Assembly (NCBI GenBank): GCA_903927615.1
Contig: CAIYNU010000093.1
Coordinates: 1 to 32,039, forward strand
DNA: 32,039 nucleotides
Direction: 5' to 3'
Source of the DNA: an uncultured Rhodospirillales bacterium
Lineage (GTDB): Bacteria > Pseudomonadota > Alphaproteobacteria > Azospirillales > Azospirillaceae
The position numbers and the translations under genes are program-made. Numbering within the stretch: the first letter of the stretch is position 1; each line of letters begins with the position of its first letter. The notes under the pieces were generated by a model. That model saw nothing but the letters and a program-made list of their open reading frames with translations, made no database searches and was not told the origin of the DNA. This document shows, one piece after another, positions 8,848 to 20,278 of this stretch.

Positions 8848-10248
8848 TCAAATATGAATGGCCCGCCCGTAGGCCGCAAGCACCGACTCGTGCATCATCT
8901 CGGACAGGGTCGGATGCGGGAACACCGTGTGCATCAGTTCGGCCTCGGTGGTCTCCAGCGTCCGGGCGACGGTATAGCCCTGGATCATCTCGGTCACCTC
9001 GGCCCCGATCATGTGCGCCCCCAGCAACTCACCGGTTGCGGCATCGAACACGGTCTTGACCAACCCCTCCGGTTCGCCCAGAGCGATGGCCTTGCCGTTG
9101 CCCATGAACGGGAAACGGCCGACCTTGACCTGATAGCCGGCGGCCTTGGCCCGCGCCTCGCTGAGGCCGACGCTGGCCACCTGGGGGTGAGAGTAGGTGC
9201 AGCCCGGAATGTTGCGGGCCTCCAGGGGATGAACATCGGGGACGCCGGCAATGCGCTCGACGCAAATCACCCCCTCGTGGCTGGCCTTGTGGGCAAGCCA
9301 GGGCGGGCCGGCGACATCGCCGATGGCGTACAGGCCGGGCTCGTCGGTTTCCAGCCACGGGCTGACCAGGATATGGCCGCGGTCGACCCGAACCTTGGTG
9401 GTCTCGAGGCCGAGTTTCTCGACATTGCCGGTGATGCCCAACGCCAGGATCACCCGGTCCACGGTCACGGTTTCCCGGGTGTCCCGAATATCCAGTGTTG
9501 CCGACACGCTGTCGGCCCCGGCCACCAGCGGCCCGACCCGGGCGCCGGTGACGATCCGCATGCCCTGCTTTTCGAAGGCCTTGCGCGCCAGCGCCGAGAT
9601 TTCCTCGTCTTCGTAGGGCAGGATGCGATCCACCACCTCGGCCACCATCACCTGGCTGCCCATGGCGTTGTAGAAGCTGGCGAATTCAATCCCGATGGCC
9701 CCCGAACCGATCACCAGCAGCGACTTCGGCAGCGCCTGGGGCACCATCGCTTCTTTGTAGGTCCAGATCAGCCGGCCGTCGGGCTCGAGTCCGGGCAGGG
9801 TGCGGGCCCGGGCGCCGGTGGCCAGAATGATGTGGGGGGCGGTCAGCACCGCCACTTCAAACCCGCCCGCCTCCACCAGCAGCCGGCCCGGCCCCAACAA
9901 CCTGCCATGGCCGTCGATCACCTCGACCTTGTTCTTTTTGAGCAGATGCTTGACGCCGCCGGCCAATTGCTGGGCGACCTGACGCGAGCGTTTCACCACC
10001 TTGGTGATATCGACGCCGGTCCGCTCGGCGGACAGGCCGTAGACGTCAAGATGCTGAAGCAGGCGGTTGATCTCTGCCGAGCGCAACAACGCCTTGGTTG
10101 GGATGCAGCCCCAGTTGAGGCAGATGCCGCCCAGATGCTCGCGTTCCACCAGCGCGGTCTTCAGCCCAAGCTGACTCGCCCGGATCGCCGCCACATAGCC
10201 GCCGGGTCCACCGCCGACGACAATGAGATCGAACTGTTTTTCGGCCAA
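8848..10248 (-). CDS. lpdA: dihydrolipoyl dehydrogenase (E3)
   Basis: 466 aa flavoprotein that reoxidises dihydrolipoyl groups of E2 with NAD+. Visible: N-terminal FAD-binding [17 protein letters not shown], the redox-active disulfide in [16 protein letters not shown], an NAD-binding [13 protein letters not shown], the second FAD motif [22 protein letters not shown], and the C-terminal active-site HPHPTLSE-like segment ([13 protein letters not shown]). The start codon appears to be TTG (10246-10248): GGAGGAGGG lies about 7 nt upstream and the encoded [14 protein letters not shown] is a normal N-terminus. It is 37 bp downstream of pdhC in the same direction, so it is probably the E3 dedicated to this complex. 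Confidence 0.97.
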   Translation of the reverse strand: MAEKQFDLIVVGGGPGGYVAAIRASQLGLKTALVEREHLGGICLNWGCIPTKALLRSAEINRLLQHLDVYGLSAERTGVDITKVVKRSRQVAQQLAGGVKHLLKKNKVEVIDGHGRLLGPGRLLVEAGGFEVAVLTAPHIILATGARARTLPGLEPDGRLIWTYKEAMVPQALPKSLLVIGSGAIGIEFASFYNAMGSQVMVAEVVDRILPYEDEEISALARKAFEKQGMRIVTGARVGPLVAGADSVSATLDIRDTRETVTVDRVILALGITGNVEKLGLETTKVRVDRGHILVSPWLETDEPGLYAIGDVAGPPWLAHKASHEGVICVERIAGVPDVHPLEARNIPGCTYSHPQVASVGLSEARAKAAGYQVKVGRFPFMGNGKAIALGEPEGLVKTVFDAATGELLGAHMIGAEVTEMIQGYTVARTLETTEAELMHTVFPHPTLSEMMHESVLAAYGRAIHI

Positions 10249-10285
10249 GACCGACCCTCCTCCGTTACACCGCCGTCCCCGCGCC

Positions 10286-11590
10286 TCACAGCAACATGGT
10301 CAGCGGGTCTTCGATCAGTCCCTTGAAGGCGGCGAGGAATTCGGCGCCGACAGCACCATCCACCACCCGATGGTCGGTGGACAGGGTGCAGGACATCATG
10401 GTGGCAATGGCCAGCGCGCCGTCCCGAACCACCGGCCGCTGTTCGCCGGCCCCCACCGCCAGCAGGCAGGCCTGGGGCGGATTGATGATCGCCGCGAACT
10501 CCCGGACACCGAACATGCCCAGATTGGAGAGGGTGATGGTCCCGCCCTGGAACTCCTCGGGCTTCAGCTTGCCGTCCCGGGCCCGGGCCGCCAGTTCCTT
10601 GACCTCTGCCGAGATCACCGCCAGGCCCTTGGTGTCGGCCGCCTTGACGATGGGCGTGATCAGGCCGGTCGGCGTGGCCACCGCCACCGAGACATCCACC
10701 TGCTGATAGAGCAGCACCGCCTCGTCGGTCCAGGCCGCGTTGGCCGCCGGCACCTTGCGCAGCGCCAACGCCACCGCCCGCACCACGAAGTCGTTGACCG
10801 ACAGCTTGTGGCCGCCGGCCTTGGCGTTCAACTCGGCCCGAACCTTCAGCAGCGTATCCAGGGCGCAATCGACGGTCAGGTAAAAGTGAGGAATGGTCTG
10901 CTTGGCCTCGGTCAGACGGCGCGCGATCACCTTGCGCATGCCGCTGTTCGCCACCGCCCGGTACTTCAGTCCGACCTGATCCGACCAGGCCCGGGCATCG
11001 GGACCGGCGGACGGCCGGGCCGGAGCGGGTGTCGGAGCCGGAGCGGCTGCGGCCGGAGGCGCGGGCGTCGCAGCCGCTGCCGCCGGAGCCGCGGCCACCG
11101 CCGGTCCCCGCGCCAAGGCTGAAACCACATCGACCTTGACGATCCGTCCGCCGGGACCACTGCCGCCGACGGTGGCAAGATCAAGGCCGGACTGGGCCGC
11201 GATCCGTCGGGCCAGCGGGCTGGCCACCACCCGGTGACCCGACCCCGGGACGGCGACGGCGACCGGCGCGGACGGAACCGCCGCCGCCGCCGGCGTGACT
11301 GATGTGACCGGTCCGGCGGGAGCAGGAGCGGGAGCGGTGCGGCTTTCGCCTTCGGCCCGCAGCACGGCGATCGGGGTATTGACCTTGACCGCCTGGCTGC
11401 CCGCCGCCACCAGGATGGTCTCGAGCACCCCCTCGTCGACCGCTTCGACTTCCATGGTCGCCTTATCGGTCTCGATTTCGCAGATCGGCTCGCCGGCCTT
11501 GACCGCGTCGCCGGGCTGTTTGAGCCAGCGGGCGAGGTTGCCCTCGGTCATGGTCGGCGACAGCGCCGGCATCAGAATGTTGATCGGCAT
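10286..11590 (-). CDS. pdhC: pyruvate dehydrogenase E2, dihydrolipoyl acetyltransferase
   Basis: 434 aa from the ATG at 11590 ([14 protein letters not shown]), with GGGAA about 8 nt upstream. The open frame runs on for another 220 codons, but that part is antisense-like read-through over pdhB. Domains: lipoyl domain 1-76 with Lys43 in [11 protein letters not shown]; Ala/Pro linker; peripheral subunit-binding domain ([18 protein letters not shown]); second Ala/Pro linker; catalytic acetyltransferase domain ending with His407 and Asp411 in DHRVVDG. It moves acetyl groups from E1 to CoA and forms the core of the complex. Only one lipoyl domain is present, fewer than the three in E. coli E2; a second is supplied by PdhB. 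Confidence 0.97.
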   Translation of the reverse strand: MPINILMPALSPTMTEGNLARWLKQPGDAVKAGEPICEIETDKATMEVEAVDEGVLETILVAAGSQAVKVNTPIAVLRAEGESRTAPAPAPAGPVTSVTPAAAAVPSAPVAVAVPGSGHRVVASPLARRIAAQSGLDLATVGGSGPGGRIVKVDVVSALARGPAVAAAPAAAAATPAPPAAAAPAPTPAPARPSAGPDARAWSDQVGLKYRAVANSGMRKVIARRLTEAKQTIPHFYLTVDCALDTLLKVRAELNAKAGGHKLSVNDFVVRAVALALRKVPAANAAWTDEAVLLYQQVDVSVAVATPTGLITPIVKAADTKGLAVISAEVKELAARARDGKLKPEEFQGGTITLSNLGMFGVREFAAIINPPQACLLAVGAGEQRPVVRDGALAIATMMSCTLSTDHRVVDGAVGAEFLAAFKGLIEDPLTMLL

Positions 11591-11667
11591 GACGTGCGTT
11601 CCCATTCCCTGGGAGCGCGGGCCGGTGGCCCGCCTGCGGCTCGAACCGCCGCGCCCCCTGTTTCGGT

Positions 11668-13050
<1,383 letters not shown>

Positions 13051-13139
13051 ACCCAATTCCTCCGGCCCCGAGCACCCTTCCCGGGAAAAACAGTCCCCTG
13101 ATCTCCGCATCGGCGATAAGCCGTCTGGTCACGGCGGCG

Positions 13140-14152
13140 TCAGGCTTCAACCAACACGTCGGTCCACAGTTCTGCGGCATCCGGCTCCGGACTTTGCTGG
13201 GCAAACTCAGCGGCGTCCGCGACAATGGCCTTGACCTCCCGATCCACCGCCTTCAGCGCGTCCTCGTTGGCCAGACCGCGATCCAGCAACAGTTTGCGGA
13301 AATTATCGATGGGATCGGCTTCGGACTTGACCTTGGCCACTTCTTCCTTGGAGCGGTACTTGGCCGGGTCGGACATGGAGTGGCCGCGATATCGATAGGT
13401 CTGCATCTCCAGGATCGCCGGCCCCTCGCCGGCGCGCACCCGGGCGCCCCACTCCGCCGCCGCCGCCTTGACCGCCAGCACATCCATGCCATTGACCTGG
13501 ACACCGGGAATGCCATAGGCCAGACCGCGCTGATAAAGCTCGCCGGCCGCCGCCCGGGCCTGGGCGGTGCCCATGGCGTACTTGTTGTTCTCGAGAATAT
13601 AAAGACAAGGCAGCTTCCACAGCGCCGCCATATTGAAGGATTCGTAAACCTGGCCTTGATTGATGGCGCCGTCACCGAAATAGGTCGCCGAGATCCGGCC
13701 GTCGTTCTTGTATTTGTGAGCAAAGGCCAGACCGGTCCCGATCGGCACCTGGGCCCCGACGATGCCATGGCCGCCGTAAAACGCCTTTTCCCGGCTGAAC
13801 ATATGCATCGAGCCGCCCTTGCCCTTGGAATAACCGCCGCGCCGGCCGGTCAGCTCGGCCATCACGCCCTTGCCGTCCATGCCGCAGGCGATCATGTGGC
13901 CGTGGTCGCGGTAGCTGGTAATGACGGAATCCCCCGGCTTCAGCACCGCCTGCACCCCCACCACCACCGCTTCCTGGCCGATATACAGATGGCAAAAGCC
14001 GCCGATCAGGCCCATGCCATACATCTGACCGGCCTTTTCTTCGAAACGGCGGATCAGCAGCATGTCGCGGTAGTAGCCCAACATCTCCGCCGGCGACGCG
14101 TTCCCGCCGGTGACCTCGGCGGATGCCGCGCGGGTTTCTTGGACGTGGCCAA
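13140..14152 (-). CDS. pdhA: pyruvate dehydrogenase E1 alpha (5' end apparently frameshifted)
   Basis: E1-alpha, about 330 aa. The conserved part begins NASPAEMLGYYRDMLLIRRF and includes the thiamine-diphosphate motif GDGAINQGQVYES...LENN (about 13578-13675 by position) and the loop YRYRGHSMSDP. The start is a problem. The frame carrying the conserved part has no credible start: upstream of MLGYY it runs through unconserved sequence to 14309. In the next frame a TTG at 14152 has GGGGAGGGG 4 nt upstream and encodes MATSKKPA, a typical basic E1-alpha N-terminus. Joining the frames near 14130 would give a continuous MATSKKPAR-ASAEVTGGNASP. So either one base is missing (true mutation or sequencing error near CGCGCGGC), or translation starts at the ATG of MLGYY (14099). 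It heads the pdh operon. Confidence 0.88.
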
Positions 14153-14534
14153 AGTGCCCCTCCCCTTTGCTGTTCCGGCTCGACGGGTGCGTTCTTGAAC
14201 ATTGGCGCTGGGATTCCAGGAGGCCAGGGTCCCCGATGCCAAATCTTCGTCCCCAGTCCTCGCCCCCCAACCGGACCCAAGGTGTACCGCCGGTTGGACA
14301 CACTTTCAAGCGGACTGAGCGGTCATTTTAGCCGAGACCATACCGACATTTGCCCATCGCATGGTTAACCATCATTTATGCTGCGCCACAGCAAAATCAG
14401 GTCCAGTCGATTCTTGCGTCCGGCCCGCGAAGATTTTTGAATTTGTTGCTGCCCGAGGCCGCTTCAGGGATTGGGAATTGCCCTGACCGTCAATCATGAC
14501 AGGGCGAGCGGCTGACGACGCCCGAACGTCGCCC
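14153..14534. other. 382-bp region upstream of pdhA
   Basis: Lies between the membrane hybrid kinase and pdhA, both on the minus strand, so it should hold the pdh operon promoter and the kinase 3' end. The part from about 14335 to 14450 is AT-richer than its surroundings. A hairpin near 14480-14505 (GCCCT...AGGGC with an inner GTCA/TGAC) could be the kinase terminator but lacks a T tract. A near-match to a CtrA site (TTAA-N7-TTAT, 14365-14379) is present. No gene seen. Confidence 0.45.
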
Positions 14535-16439
14535 TCAGCTTAGGGGTTCCGACACCTCCCCTTGGGAAGTATGGGCCTCCAACGCTGCGAGCAGAATCCG
14601 CCAATCAATGGGTTTCGGCACCCAGTCGTTGATACCGGCGGCCAGGTAGCGATCGCGATGCTCGACCATCGCATCGGCGGTCAAGGCGATGATGGGCAAC
14701 CCGTTTTTCGGGGGCGGCAGGGCGCGGACCATTCGGGTTGCTTCCTCACCGTCCATTTCCGGCATCTGCAGATCCATCAACACCGCATCGAAATCGCCGG
14801 CCACGATCGCCGCCACCGCAAGACGGCCATTCTCGGCGATTTCAACGCTGTGGCCGAACTTCTGAAGCATCGTCCGCACCAGCATCTGATTAATGCGGTT
14901 GTCTTCCGCCACCAGAATGCGCAAAGGCCGCCGTCCCCCCGACACCAACGCCGGATCCGGCCCGGGGGCCGGCAAGGCGGCGGCCGGGGCGGTGGCGACT
15001 CGGAGCGGCAGGGAGAACCAGAACCGCGTGCCCTGCCCGATCCGGCTGTCGACGCCGATCTCGCCGCCCATCAGTTCCACCAGCCGCTTGGTGATGACCA
15101 GACCCAATCCGGTTCCCCCGAATCGGCGCGAGGTCGACGCTTCCAGTTGGGAAAACGGTTGGAACAGCCGCGGCAATTGGTCCGACGTGATGCCGATCCC
15201 GGTATCCTCGACCTCCACCATCACGGTCAAAGCCGTCTGGTGGCGCGCCTTGACCGACAGACGCAGGTGGACACCGCCCGCCTCGGTGAATTTGACGGCG
15301 TTCCCGGTCAGGTTGAACATGACCTGCTTGAAGCGCCCGGGGTCACCGACCACCTGATCCGGCAGGTCGCGGGCCAGGTGCGGGGTCAAGGTCAGTCCCT
15401 TGGCGGTGGCGCCACCCTGGAACAGGGCTAGGGTATCGCGAACCACCTGGGAGAGGGCAAACTCGGCTTCCTCCAAGACCACCTTGCCGGCTTCGATTTT
15501 GGAGATGTCGAGAATATCGTTGAGGATGGTCAGCAAGGTCCGGGTCGACGCGGTAAGGGTATCAAGATAGCCCGCCTGTTCCGGATTGAGCGGCGTACCG
15601 CGCAACAGGTCGGCCATGCCCAGCACACCGGTGATCGGCGTCCGAATTTCGTGACTCATCATCGCCAGAAACGCGCTCTTGGCCAGATTGGCCGCGTCGG
15701 CACGCTGTTTTTCCTGGCGGAGTTCGGCGGTTCGGCTGGCCACCAGGACGTCCAGGCGCTGCTGGCTATAATTCAGCGCCTCCACCAGCGTCCCCAGTTC
15801 ATCGCCGTGGGGATAGTCGATGGGTTGCCGTTCCCCCCGTTCCAACCGGGCCGGCCAATCCTCCACCGACGCAGCGATCCGTCCCAAATTGTCGGACAAT
15901 TTGGCCTTGACGATGATAAAGAATATAAACCACAAACCAAGGGTCATCGCCGTGGAATTACATAATACGGTTATCGCACTATACTTTATCTTGTTAATGA
16001 CGACCGAGCAATCCGAGTAAATTATCAAACGGCCAAGCGGGATGAGATTAGAAGTTGTTGATTTCATCTGCAACGGAAAGTCATATTCGCGATGGCCGGC
16101 GACCGGCCGCACCGTCGGGGAGGCGCCGGACGCGGCCGGCAGAACGCCGGCGGAAGCGAGCGGAACCCCCTTGTTGGTCGTTATTTGCACACCGGTCACC
16201 ACCGCGGATTGCTTGATCCCCATGACCAGGGACGCCAGCAACGGTCGGTCAACCGCCCACAGGGCATCGGTCACGCCGGGTTCAAAGGACCGGCCGAGGG
16301 ATTCAATATCGGTGTCGACCGAGTGGCTGACCGCAAAAAACTCGATCAGCAGTTGGATCGCTGTTACACTCACCGCCACCAATAAATACCGGCCGAGGAC
16401 AGCCCGAAACAATCGACCCGCGAGAGTGGTCCGTCGCAT
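14535..16439 (-). CDS. membrane-bound hybrid histidine kinase
   Basis: 634 aa. TM1 about 15-36 and TM2 about 152-177 enclose a roughly 115-residue periplasmic domain that I cannot assign to a named sensor family. A short HAMP-like linker and coiled coil lead to HisKA with His263 in [12 protein letters not shown]. HATPase follows, with N box [11 protein letters not shown]1 DTGIGIT and G2 GGTGLGLVI. The C-terminal receiver has Asp556 in [12 protein letters not shown]. There is no HPt, so an external HPt protein would be needed for onward transfer. AGGAG sits 6 nt upstream of the ATG. The divergent neighbour at 16573 encodes a periplasmic solute-binding-like protein, a plausible ligand-presenting partner for the periplasmic sensor, by position only. 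Confidence 0.95.
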   Translation of the reverse strand: MRRTTLAGRLFRAVLGRYLLVAVSVTAIQLLIEFFAVSHSVDTDIESLGRSFEPGVTDALWAVDRPLLASLVMGIKQSAVVTGVQITTNKGVPLASAGVLPAASGASPTVRPVAGHREYDFPLQMKSTTSNLIPLGRLIIYSDCSVVINKIKYSAITVLCNSTAMTLGLWFIFFIIVKAKLSDNLGRIAASVEDWPARLERGERQPIDYPHGDELGTLVEALNYSQQRLDVLVASRTAELRQEKQRADAANLAKSAFLAMMSHEIRTPITGVLGMADLLRGTPLNPEQAGYLDTLTASTRTLLTILNDILDISKIEAGKVVLEEAEFALSQVVRDTLALFQGGATAKGLTLTPHLARDLPDQVVGDPGRFKQVMFNLTGNAVKFTEAGGVHLRLSVKARHQTALTVMVEVEDTGIGITSDQLPRLFQPFSQLEASTSRRFGGTGLGLVITKRLVELMGGEIGVDSRIGQGTRFWFSLPLRVATAPAAALPAPGPDPALVSGGRRPLRILVAEDNRINQMLVRTMLQKFGHSVEIAENGRLAVAAIVAGDFDAVLMDLQMPEMDGEEATRMVRALPPPKNGLPIIALTADAMVEHRDRYLAAGINDWVPKPIDWRILLAALEAHTSQGEVSEPLS

Positions 16440-16572
16440 GAGGGGCTCCTGGCGTTAATCGATCGGCGAAAACGGTCGGGCGACGGCTGGGGGCGCAGTG
16501 TAACATGGCAATGGCGGCGGCGGTGGCATTGTGACGGTCGAGCGCGTCCGTTCGGTCCCCGGGTGATAGGAT

Positions 16573-17493
16573 GTGGCTGTGATTCCCTTACTTTCCTTGC
16601 GCCGGACCGTACCATTGAAGTGTGCTTGGCCGCAACCTCCGGTCCACCGGCGGGAATCCGGCTCGCCGCGTCTGACCGGACGGCTGTTGGCCAATCTGAT
16701 CGGCGCCACGGTGATCGGCGCCGGCCTGGTCGGTCTGTCCGGGATCGGGACCGCTGTTGCGGAAGACCGGCCGCCGGCACTCCAGCTTTGCTTTGATGAC
16801 GACCCCAACAACAAGCCCACGCTTTTCGCCCTGCTCGACGGGGTCAGCGCCCGGTTGGCCGTGCGCTTCGACATTGTTCGCGTCCCTTGGGCCCGGTGCC
16901 TGTTGGATGTCCAGAGCGGCGACCGGGATGGCGCGATCGGAGCCTCCTATCTTCCCGAACGGGACGCCTTCGGCGTCTTTCCGCGGGACGCCGGGGGACA
17001 GCCGGACCCGACGAAACGCCTCAGCACTGAAGGATACTATCTCTATACGGCAAAGGATTCGGATCTTGATTGGAACGGCTCACAGCTCCTGCATTTAACC
17101 GGATCGGTGGCGGTCAAGATTAACGCATCGATCATCACCAAACTGAAATCGCTGGGAGCGCCCGTGATCGAAGTCAATTCGGATTGGGCCTCGTTGTTTG
17201 AAATGGTGATCGCCAACCACGCCCAGGCAACCGCCATGCTGTCGGATCGCGGCGACCGCATTTTGAACCAAAACTCCGACGTCTCGGACAAAATCCGCAA
17301 AATCCCCCTCGCCTTGCAAGAAAAGCCCTATTATCTGATGTTTTCTCATCAATTCCAGAATGCCCATCCGGATTTGACCCGGCAGATGTGGGCCACCATC
17401 GAGTCGGTGCGGAATGCGCCGGTGAGCCAGCCGGCCGACGCAAAAACTGTGCCTCAGGGGCGCCCGGATCAGCCGGCAACGTCAGCCCATTAG
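16573..17493 (+). CDS. periplasmic solute-binding protein family 3-like
   Basis: 306 aa as drawn from a GTG. The start is uncertain because the first 35 residues are not typical and the ribosome site is weak; an internal TTG about 130 nt downstream would leave a more normal signal peptide. The hydrophobic stretch LIGATVIGAGLVGLSGIGTAVA ends in an AVA-ED cleavage site, so the mature protein is periplasmic. The mature part has the pattern of family 3 solute-binding proteins without permease genes nearby (LQLCFDDDPNNKPT, VPWARCLLDVQSG, GYYLYTAKDS, MWATIESVRN). Such orphans often serve as sensor partners rather than transport components. The divergent hybrid kinase 133 bp away supports that idea but does not prove it. 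Ligand unknown. Confidence 0.75.
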   Translation: MAVIPLLSLRRTVPLKCAWPQPPVHRRESGSPRLTGRLLANLIGATVIGAGLVGLSGIGTAVAEDRPPALQLCFDDDPNNKPTLFALLDGVSARLAVRFDIVRVPWARCLLDVQSGDRDGAIGASYLPERDAFGVFPRDAGGQPDPTKRLSTEGYYLYTAKDSDLDWNGSQLLHLTGSVAVKINASIITKLKSLGAPVIEVNSDWASLFEMVIANHAQATAMLSDRGDRILNQNSDVSDKIRKIPLALQEKPYYLMFSHQFQNAHPDLTRQMWATIESVRNAPVSQPADAKTVPQGRPDQPATSAH

Positions 17494-17517
17494 CGGATCA
17501 TCAGCGACGTCCGGCGG

Positions 17518-18162
17518 TCAAAGGTCCGCTCCCGGCTTGGGAAACAGGGCCTCGAAATCCGCCGTCGTCAGAACCGCGGCGGCAAAATCGGCGTTGACCG
17601 CCAGCGCGGCGGTCAGGCGTCTGCGGTATTCGGTGCGGGGACTTTCCGTGGCGCCGAATTGGGTCAGATGCTCGGTGACGAATTGGGTATCAAGCAGGGT
17701 AAAACCGGCCCGGATCAGGCGCGCCACCAGATGCACCAGGGCGACCTTGCTGGCGTCGGTGACCCGGCTGAACATGCTTTCGCCGAAAAAGGCGCCGCCC
17801 AGCGCCACCCCGTAGAGCCCACCGACCAGCCGGTTGCCAAGCCAGGCCTCGACGCTATGGGCATAGCCGTATTCGTGCAGGTCGCAATAGCTGCGCACGA
17901 TGTCCCGGTTGATCCAGGTGCTGGGACGGACCGTGGCGCAGGCGGTGATGACCCGATCGAAGGCACTGTTGATACGGACCTCGAACACACCCTGGCGGAT
18001 GGTCCGACGCAGGCGGCGCGGCACATGGAAGCCGTCGAGCGGAAGAACGCCGCGCCGGTCGGGATCGAACCAGTAGAGTTCGTCCGAGGCGGCACTTTCC
18101 GCCATCGGAAACAGGCCCTCGGCATAGGCCTGGAGTAGCAACTGGGGGGTCAGATCAACCAT
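17518..18162 (-). CDS. aat: leucyl/phenylalanyl-tRNA-protein transferase
   Basis: 214 aa. It adds Leu or Phe from charged tRNA to proteins with N-terminal Arg or Lys, marking them for ClpS/ClpAP degradation (N-degron pathway). Family motifs are clear: YAEGLFPM near the N-terminus, [17 protein letters not shown], the acceptor-binding core [20 protein letters not shown], and [16 protein letters not shown]. The length is normal for the compact alphaproteobacterial form. GGGGA lies 5 nt upstream of the ATG. It is 27 bp downstream of the aminotransferase gene on the same strand, so the two may share a transcript, although they have no evident functional link. Confidence 0.96.
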   Translation of the reverse strand: MVDLTPQLLLQAYAEGLFPMAESAASDELYWFDPDRRGVLPLDGFHVPRRLRRTIRQGVFEVRINSAFDRVITACATVRPSTWINRDIVRSYCDLHEYGYAHSVEAWLGNRLVGGLYGVALGGAFFGESMFSRVTDASKVALVHLVARLIRAGFTLLDTQFVTEHLTQFGATESPRTEYRRRLTAALAVNADFAAAVLTTADFEALFPKPGADL

Positions 18163-18189
18163 GCTTGTCCCCGGCGCCCCCGCCGGTGA

Positions 18190-19068
18190 TCAGCCCCCCG
18201 ATCGGACCAGCGCCTCGTAATCGGTCATCAAGGTCCGGGTGATGTCGCCCGGGATGTAGCTCAGGTCGTCGATCCGTCCCACCGGCGTCACCTCGGCCGC
18301 GGTGCCGGTCAGGAACACCTCCTGAAAACCCGCCAGTTCCTCGGGCAGAATCGCCCGCTCGATCACCTCGAAGCCGCGTCGGCGGGCCAGACCGATCACA
18401 GTCTGTCGGGTGATGCCGTCCAGGAAACAGTCGGGAGTCGGGGTATGGATGCAACCGTCCTTGACCAGAAAGATATTCGCGCCGGTCGCTTCGGCAACCC
18501 GGCCGCGGTAATCCAGCATCAGGGCGTCCTGACAGCCGCGGTTTTCGGCGGCATGCTTGGACAGCGTGCAGATGATGTAAAGCCCGGCGGCCTTGGCCGA
18601 GGTCGGCGCGCAGTCGGGCGACGGCCGCCGCCAGCGCGAGGTTTCCAGCCGGATGCCGGCCATCCGCGCCTCGATGGGGAAATAGCTGCCCCATTCCCAG
18701 ACCGCGACGGCCAGATGGATGCGGTTGCTTTGGGCCGAAACCCCCATCATCTCGCTGCCGCGCCAGGCCAGCGGCCGGACATAGCCGTCGGGAAAGCCCA
18801 TGGCGGCCACGGCCTCGCGGGTCGCCTGATCGATCTGTGCCACCGAATAGGGAATCTCGAAACCCAGCGCGGCGGCGGAAGCGACCAACCGCTCGCTATG
18901 TTCGGTCAGCTTGAAAACCCCGCCCTGATAAAACCTCTCCCCTTCGAAGACGCAACTGCCGTAGTGCAAACCGTGAGTCAGCACATGGACCTTGGCGTCA
19001 CGCCACGGGACCATGGACCCGTTCATCCAGATCACGCCGTCACGATCGTCGAAGGGCAGAATGGACAT
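18190..19068 (-). CDS. ilvE: branched-chain amino acid aminotransferase
   Basis: 292 aa fold-type IV pyridoxal-phosphate enzyme that makes Val, Leu and Ile from their 2-oxo acids using glutamate. The catalytic lysine is Lys159 in TSAKAAGLY. Other family motifs: THGLHYGSCVFEGER, the Arg-bearing RPLAWRGSE, EATGANIFLVKDG, and the cofactor-phosphate loop FLDGITRQTVIGLA with FLTGTAAEVTPV. Length and motif order match bacterial IlvE; D-amino acid transaminase and aminodeoxychorismate lyase are related but lack this pattern. AAGGAA lies about 10 nt upstream of the ATG. It is transcribed away from the OmpR-type regulator. Confidence 0.95.
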   Translation of the reverse strand: MSILPFDDRDGVIWMNGSMVPWRDAKVHVLTHGLHYGSCVFEGERFYQGGVFKLTEHSERLVASAAALGFEIPYSVAQIDQATREAVAAMGFPDGYVRPLAWRGSEMMGVSAQSNRIHLAVAVWEWGSYFPIEARMAGIRLETSRWRRPSPDCAPTSAKAAGLYIICTLSKHAAENRGCQDALMLDYRGRVAEATGANIFLVKDGCIHTPTPDCFLDGITRQTVIGLARRRGFEVIERAILPEELAGFQEVFLTGTAAEVTPVGRIDDLSYIPGDITRTLMTDYEALVRSGG

Positions 19069-19180
19069 AACGCATCAATTCCTTGGTAGACTCAGCGATG
19101 GAATCGGGCAAAGTCCCGAAGGTGCCAGATCTGTCGCCCGCGGGCTGTGTGGGGTAACATTCCGCTGTCGACGTGTCAAC

Positions 19181-19330
19181 ATGACTGACATAATGGCTGG
19201 CAGTCGCCCGCTCGTTCCGCGCGAGGAGGACTTGCCGAAGGGGTTGGAGATGCTGTTTTATCCGCCCGGACGGTCACCGCCGCAGCCCGTGAGCGGCGTC
19301 AACGGTGAAGACGGAGGGGAGCCGGCATGA
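19181..19330 (+). pseudogene. remnant of a MarR-family (PetP-like) regulator gene
   Basis: A 49-codon frame whose first half, containing PLVPREEDLPKGLEMLFY, resembles the N-terminus of the MarR-family regulators that sit directly upstream of PetR-type response regulators in many alphaproteobacteria (pattern: REEEL..G.ELL.FAYRDF). The winged-helix body is missing, and the last 25 residues are Pro/Gly/Glu-rich. The frame ends in an ATGA overlap with the response regulator, as an intact partner gene would. This suggests an internal deletion that kept both ends and the coupling. The resemblance is from memory, not from a search; it could instead be a leader ORF. Confidence 0.4.
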
Positions 19331-20016
19331 GCGAAGGACTGCCCCATATCCTGGTGGTGGACGACGATACCCGCTTGCGGCAGCTCTTGCGCAAGTATCT
19401 CTCGGACCACGGCTTCGTGGTGGCCACGGCCCGGGATGCGGCCGACGCCCGGGCACAACTGGCCGGCCTCAGCTTCGACCTGATCGTGCTGGACGTGATG
19501 ATGCCGGGTGAAACCGGACTGGACCTCACCGCGTCGCTGCGCCGCACCAGCGAGATTCCCATCCTGCTGCTGACCGCTCGGGGCGAACCCGACGACCGCA
19601 TCGCCGGGCTGGAAGCGGGCGCCGACGACTACCTGCCAAAGCCCTTCGAGCCGCGGGAACTGGTGTTGCGGATCAACGCCATCCTGCGCCGCCTGCCGCC
19701 GCCGGCGCCGGCCGAAGCGGTCCGGACTCTGCGGCTGGGCCGTTGGACCTACTACCCCGAGCGCGACGAGTTACGGTGCGGCGACGAGATTCTGCGCCTG
19801 ACCACCGCCGAGGCGGCGTTGCTGCGGGTGCTGGCGGTGCATCCCGGCACCACGCTCAGCCGCGAGGACCTGACCGAGCGGGCCGGCATCGACGGCAACA
19901 CCCGCTCGGTGGATGTCCAGGTCACCCGCCTGCGCCGCAAGCTCGAAGATGATCCGCGGCAGCCCCGGTATCTGCATACCGTGCGCGGCGAAGGCTATGT
20001 TCTGCGTCCCGATTGA
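19327..20016 (+). CDS. OmpR/PhoB-type response regulator (PetR-like)
   Basis: 229 aa. The receiver domain is 7-120, with the acidic pocket VVDDD (Asp12-14), phospho-acceptor Asp56 in VLDVMMPGETGLD, and KPFEPREL. A winged-helix DNA-binding domain (about 135-227) ends RSVDVQVTRLRRKLEDD...VRGEGYVL. It binds DNA as a dimer when phosphorylated. No cognate kinase is adjacent. Its position beside ilvE and after a MarR-like remnant matches the petP-petR neighbourhood I know from alphaproteobacteria, where PetR is linked to cytochrome bc1 expression; assignment to PetR is inference. The ATG overlaps the preceding short frame's stop. Confidence 0.93.
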   Translation: MSEGLPHILVVDDDTRLRQLLRKYLSDHGFVVATARDAADARAQLAGLSFDLIVLDVMMPGETGLDLTASLRRTSEIPILLLTARGEPDDRIAGLEAGADDYLPKPFEPRELVLRINAILRRLPPPAPAEAVRTLRLGRWTYYPERDELRCGDEILRLTTAEAALLRVLAVHPGTTLSREDLTERAGIDGNTRSVDVQVTRLRRKLEDDPRQPRYLHTVRGEGYVLRPD

Positions 20017-20171
20017 GGCCGGGGCGGTCCGGCCCAAGGGGACGGAGACCCTTGGCGGTGTCGGGAGTCACGCTGCTCGAGCGCACCCTGTGCGTGTTGA
20101 CGCGGCCAGGACCTAAGCCGTTGCACGCGGGTCTGTCGTGCGGCCCCGGCGTAGCTCAAAGGGATTTAAAA

Positions 20172-20195
20172 CACACAGAATTAAGTCTTAGTGTG
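20172..20195. promoter_or_regulatory. inverted repeat upstream of the diguanylate cyclase
   Basis: CACAC-N14-GTGTG within an AT-rich patch about 85 bp before the diguanylate cyclase start. Symmetry and position fit an operator, but the arms are only 5 bp. Confidence 0.25.
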
Positions 20196-20278
20196 GGACG
20201 ATCCGATATGCTTCTTGTTCTCAAGTGGCTCACGTTACTTATCCATAAAATTTGAGACGACAAGCGCGAGAGGCTGAC

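Noticed and set aside
8854-10326. 490-codon plus-strand frame
   Set aside because: Mirror frame of lpdA; composition is antisense-like and the minus strand has an unmistakable E3 protein.
14365-14379. CtrA-type site TTAA-N7-TTAT upstream of pdhA
   Set aside because: One mismatch to the core and far from the gene start; such matches are common by chance in an AT-rich patch.
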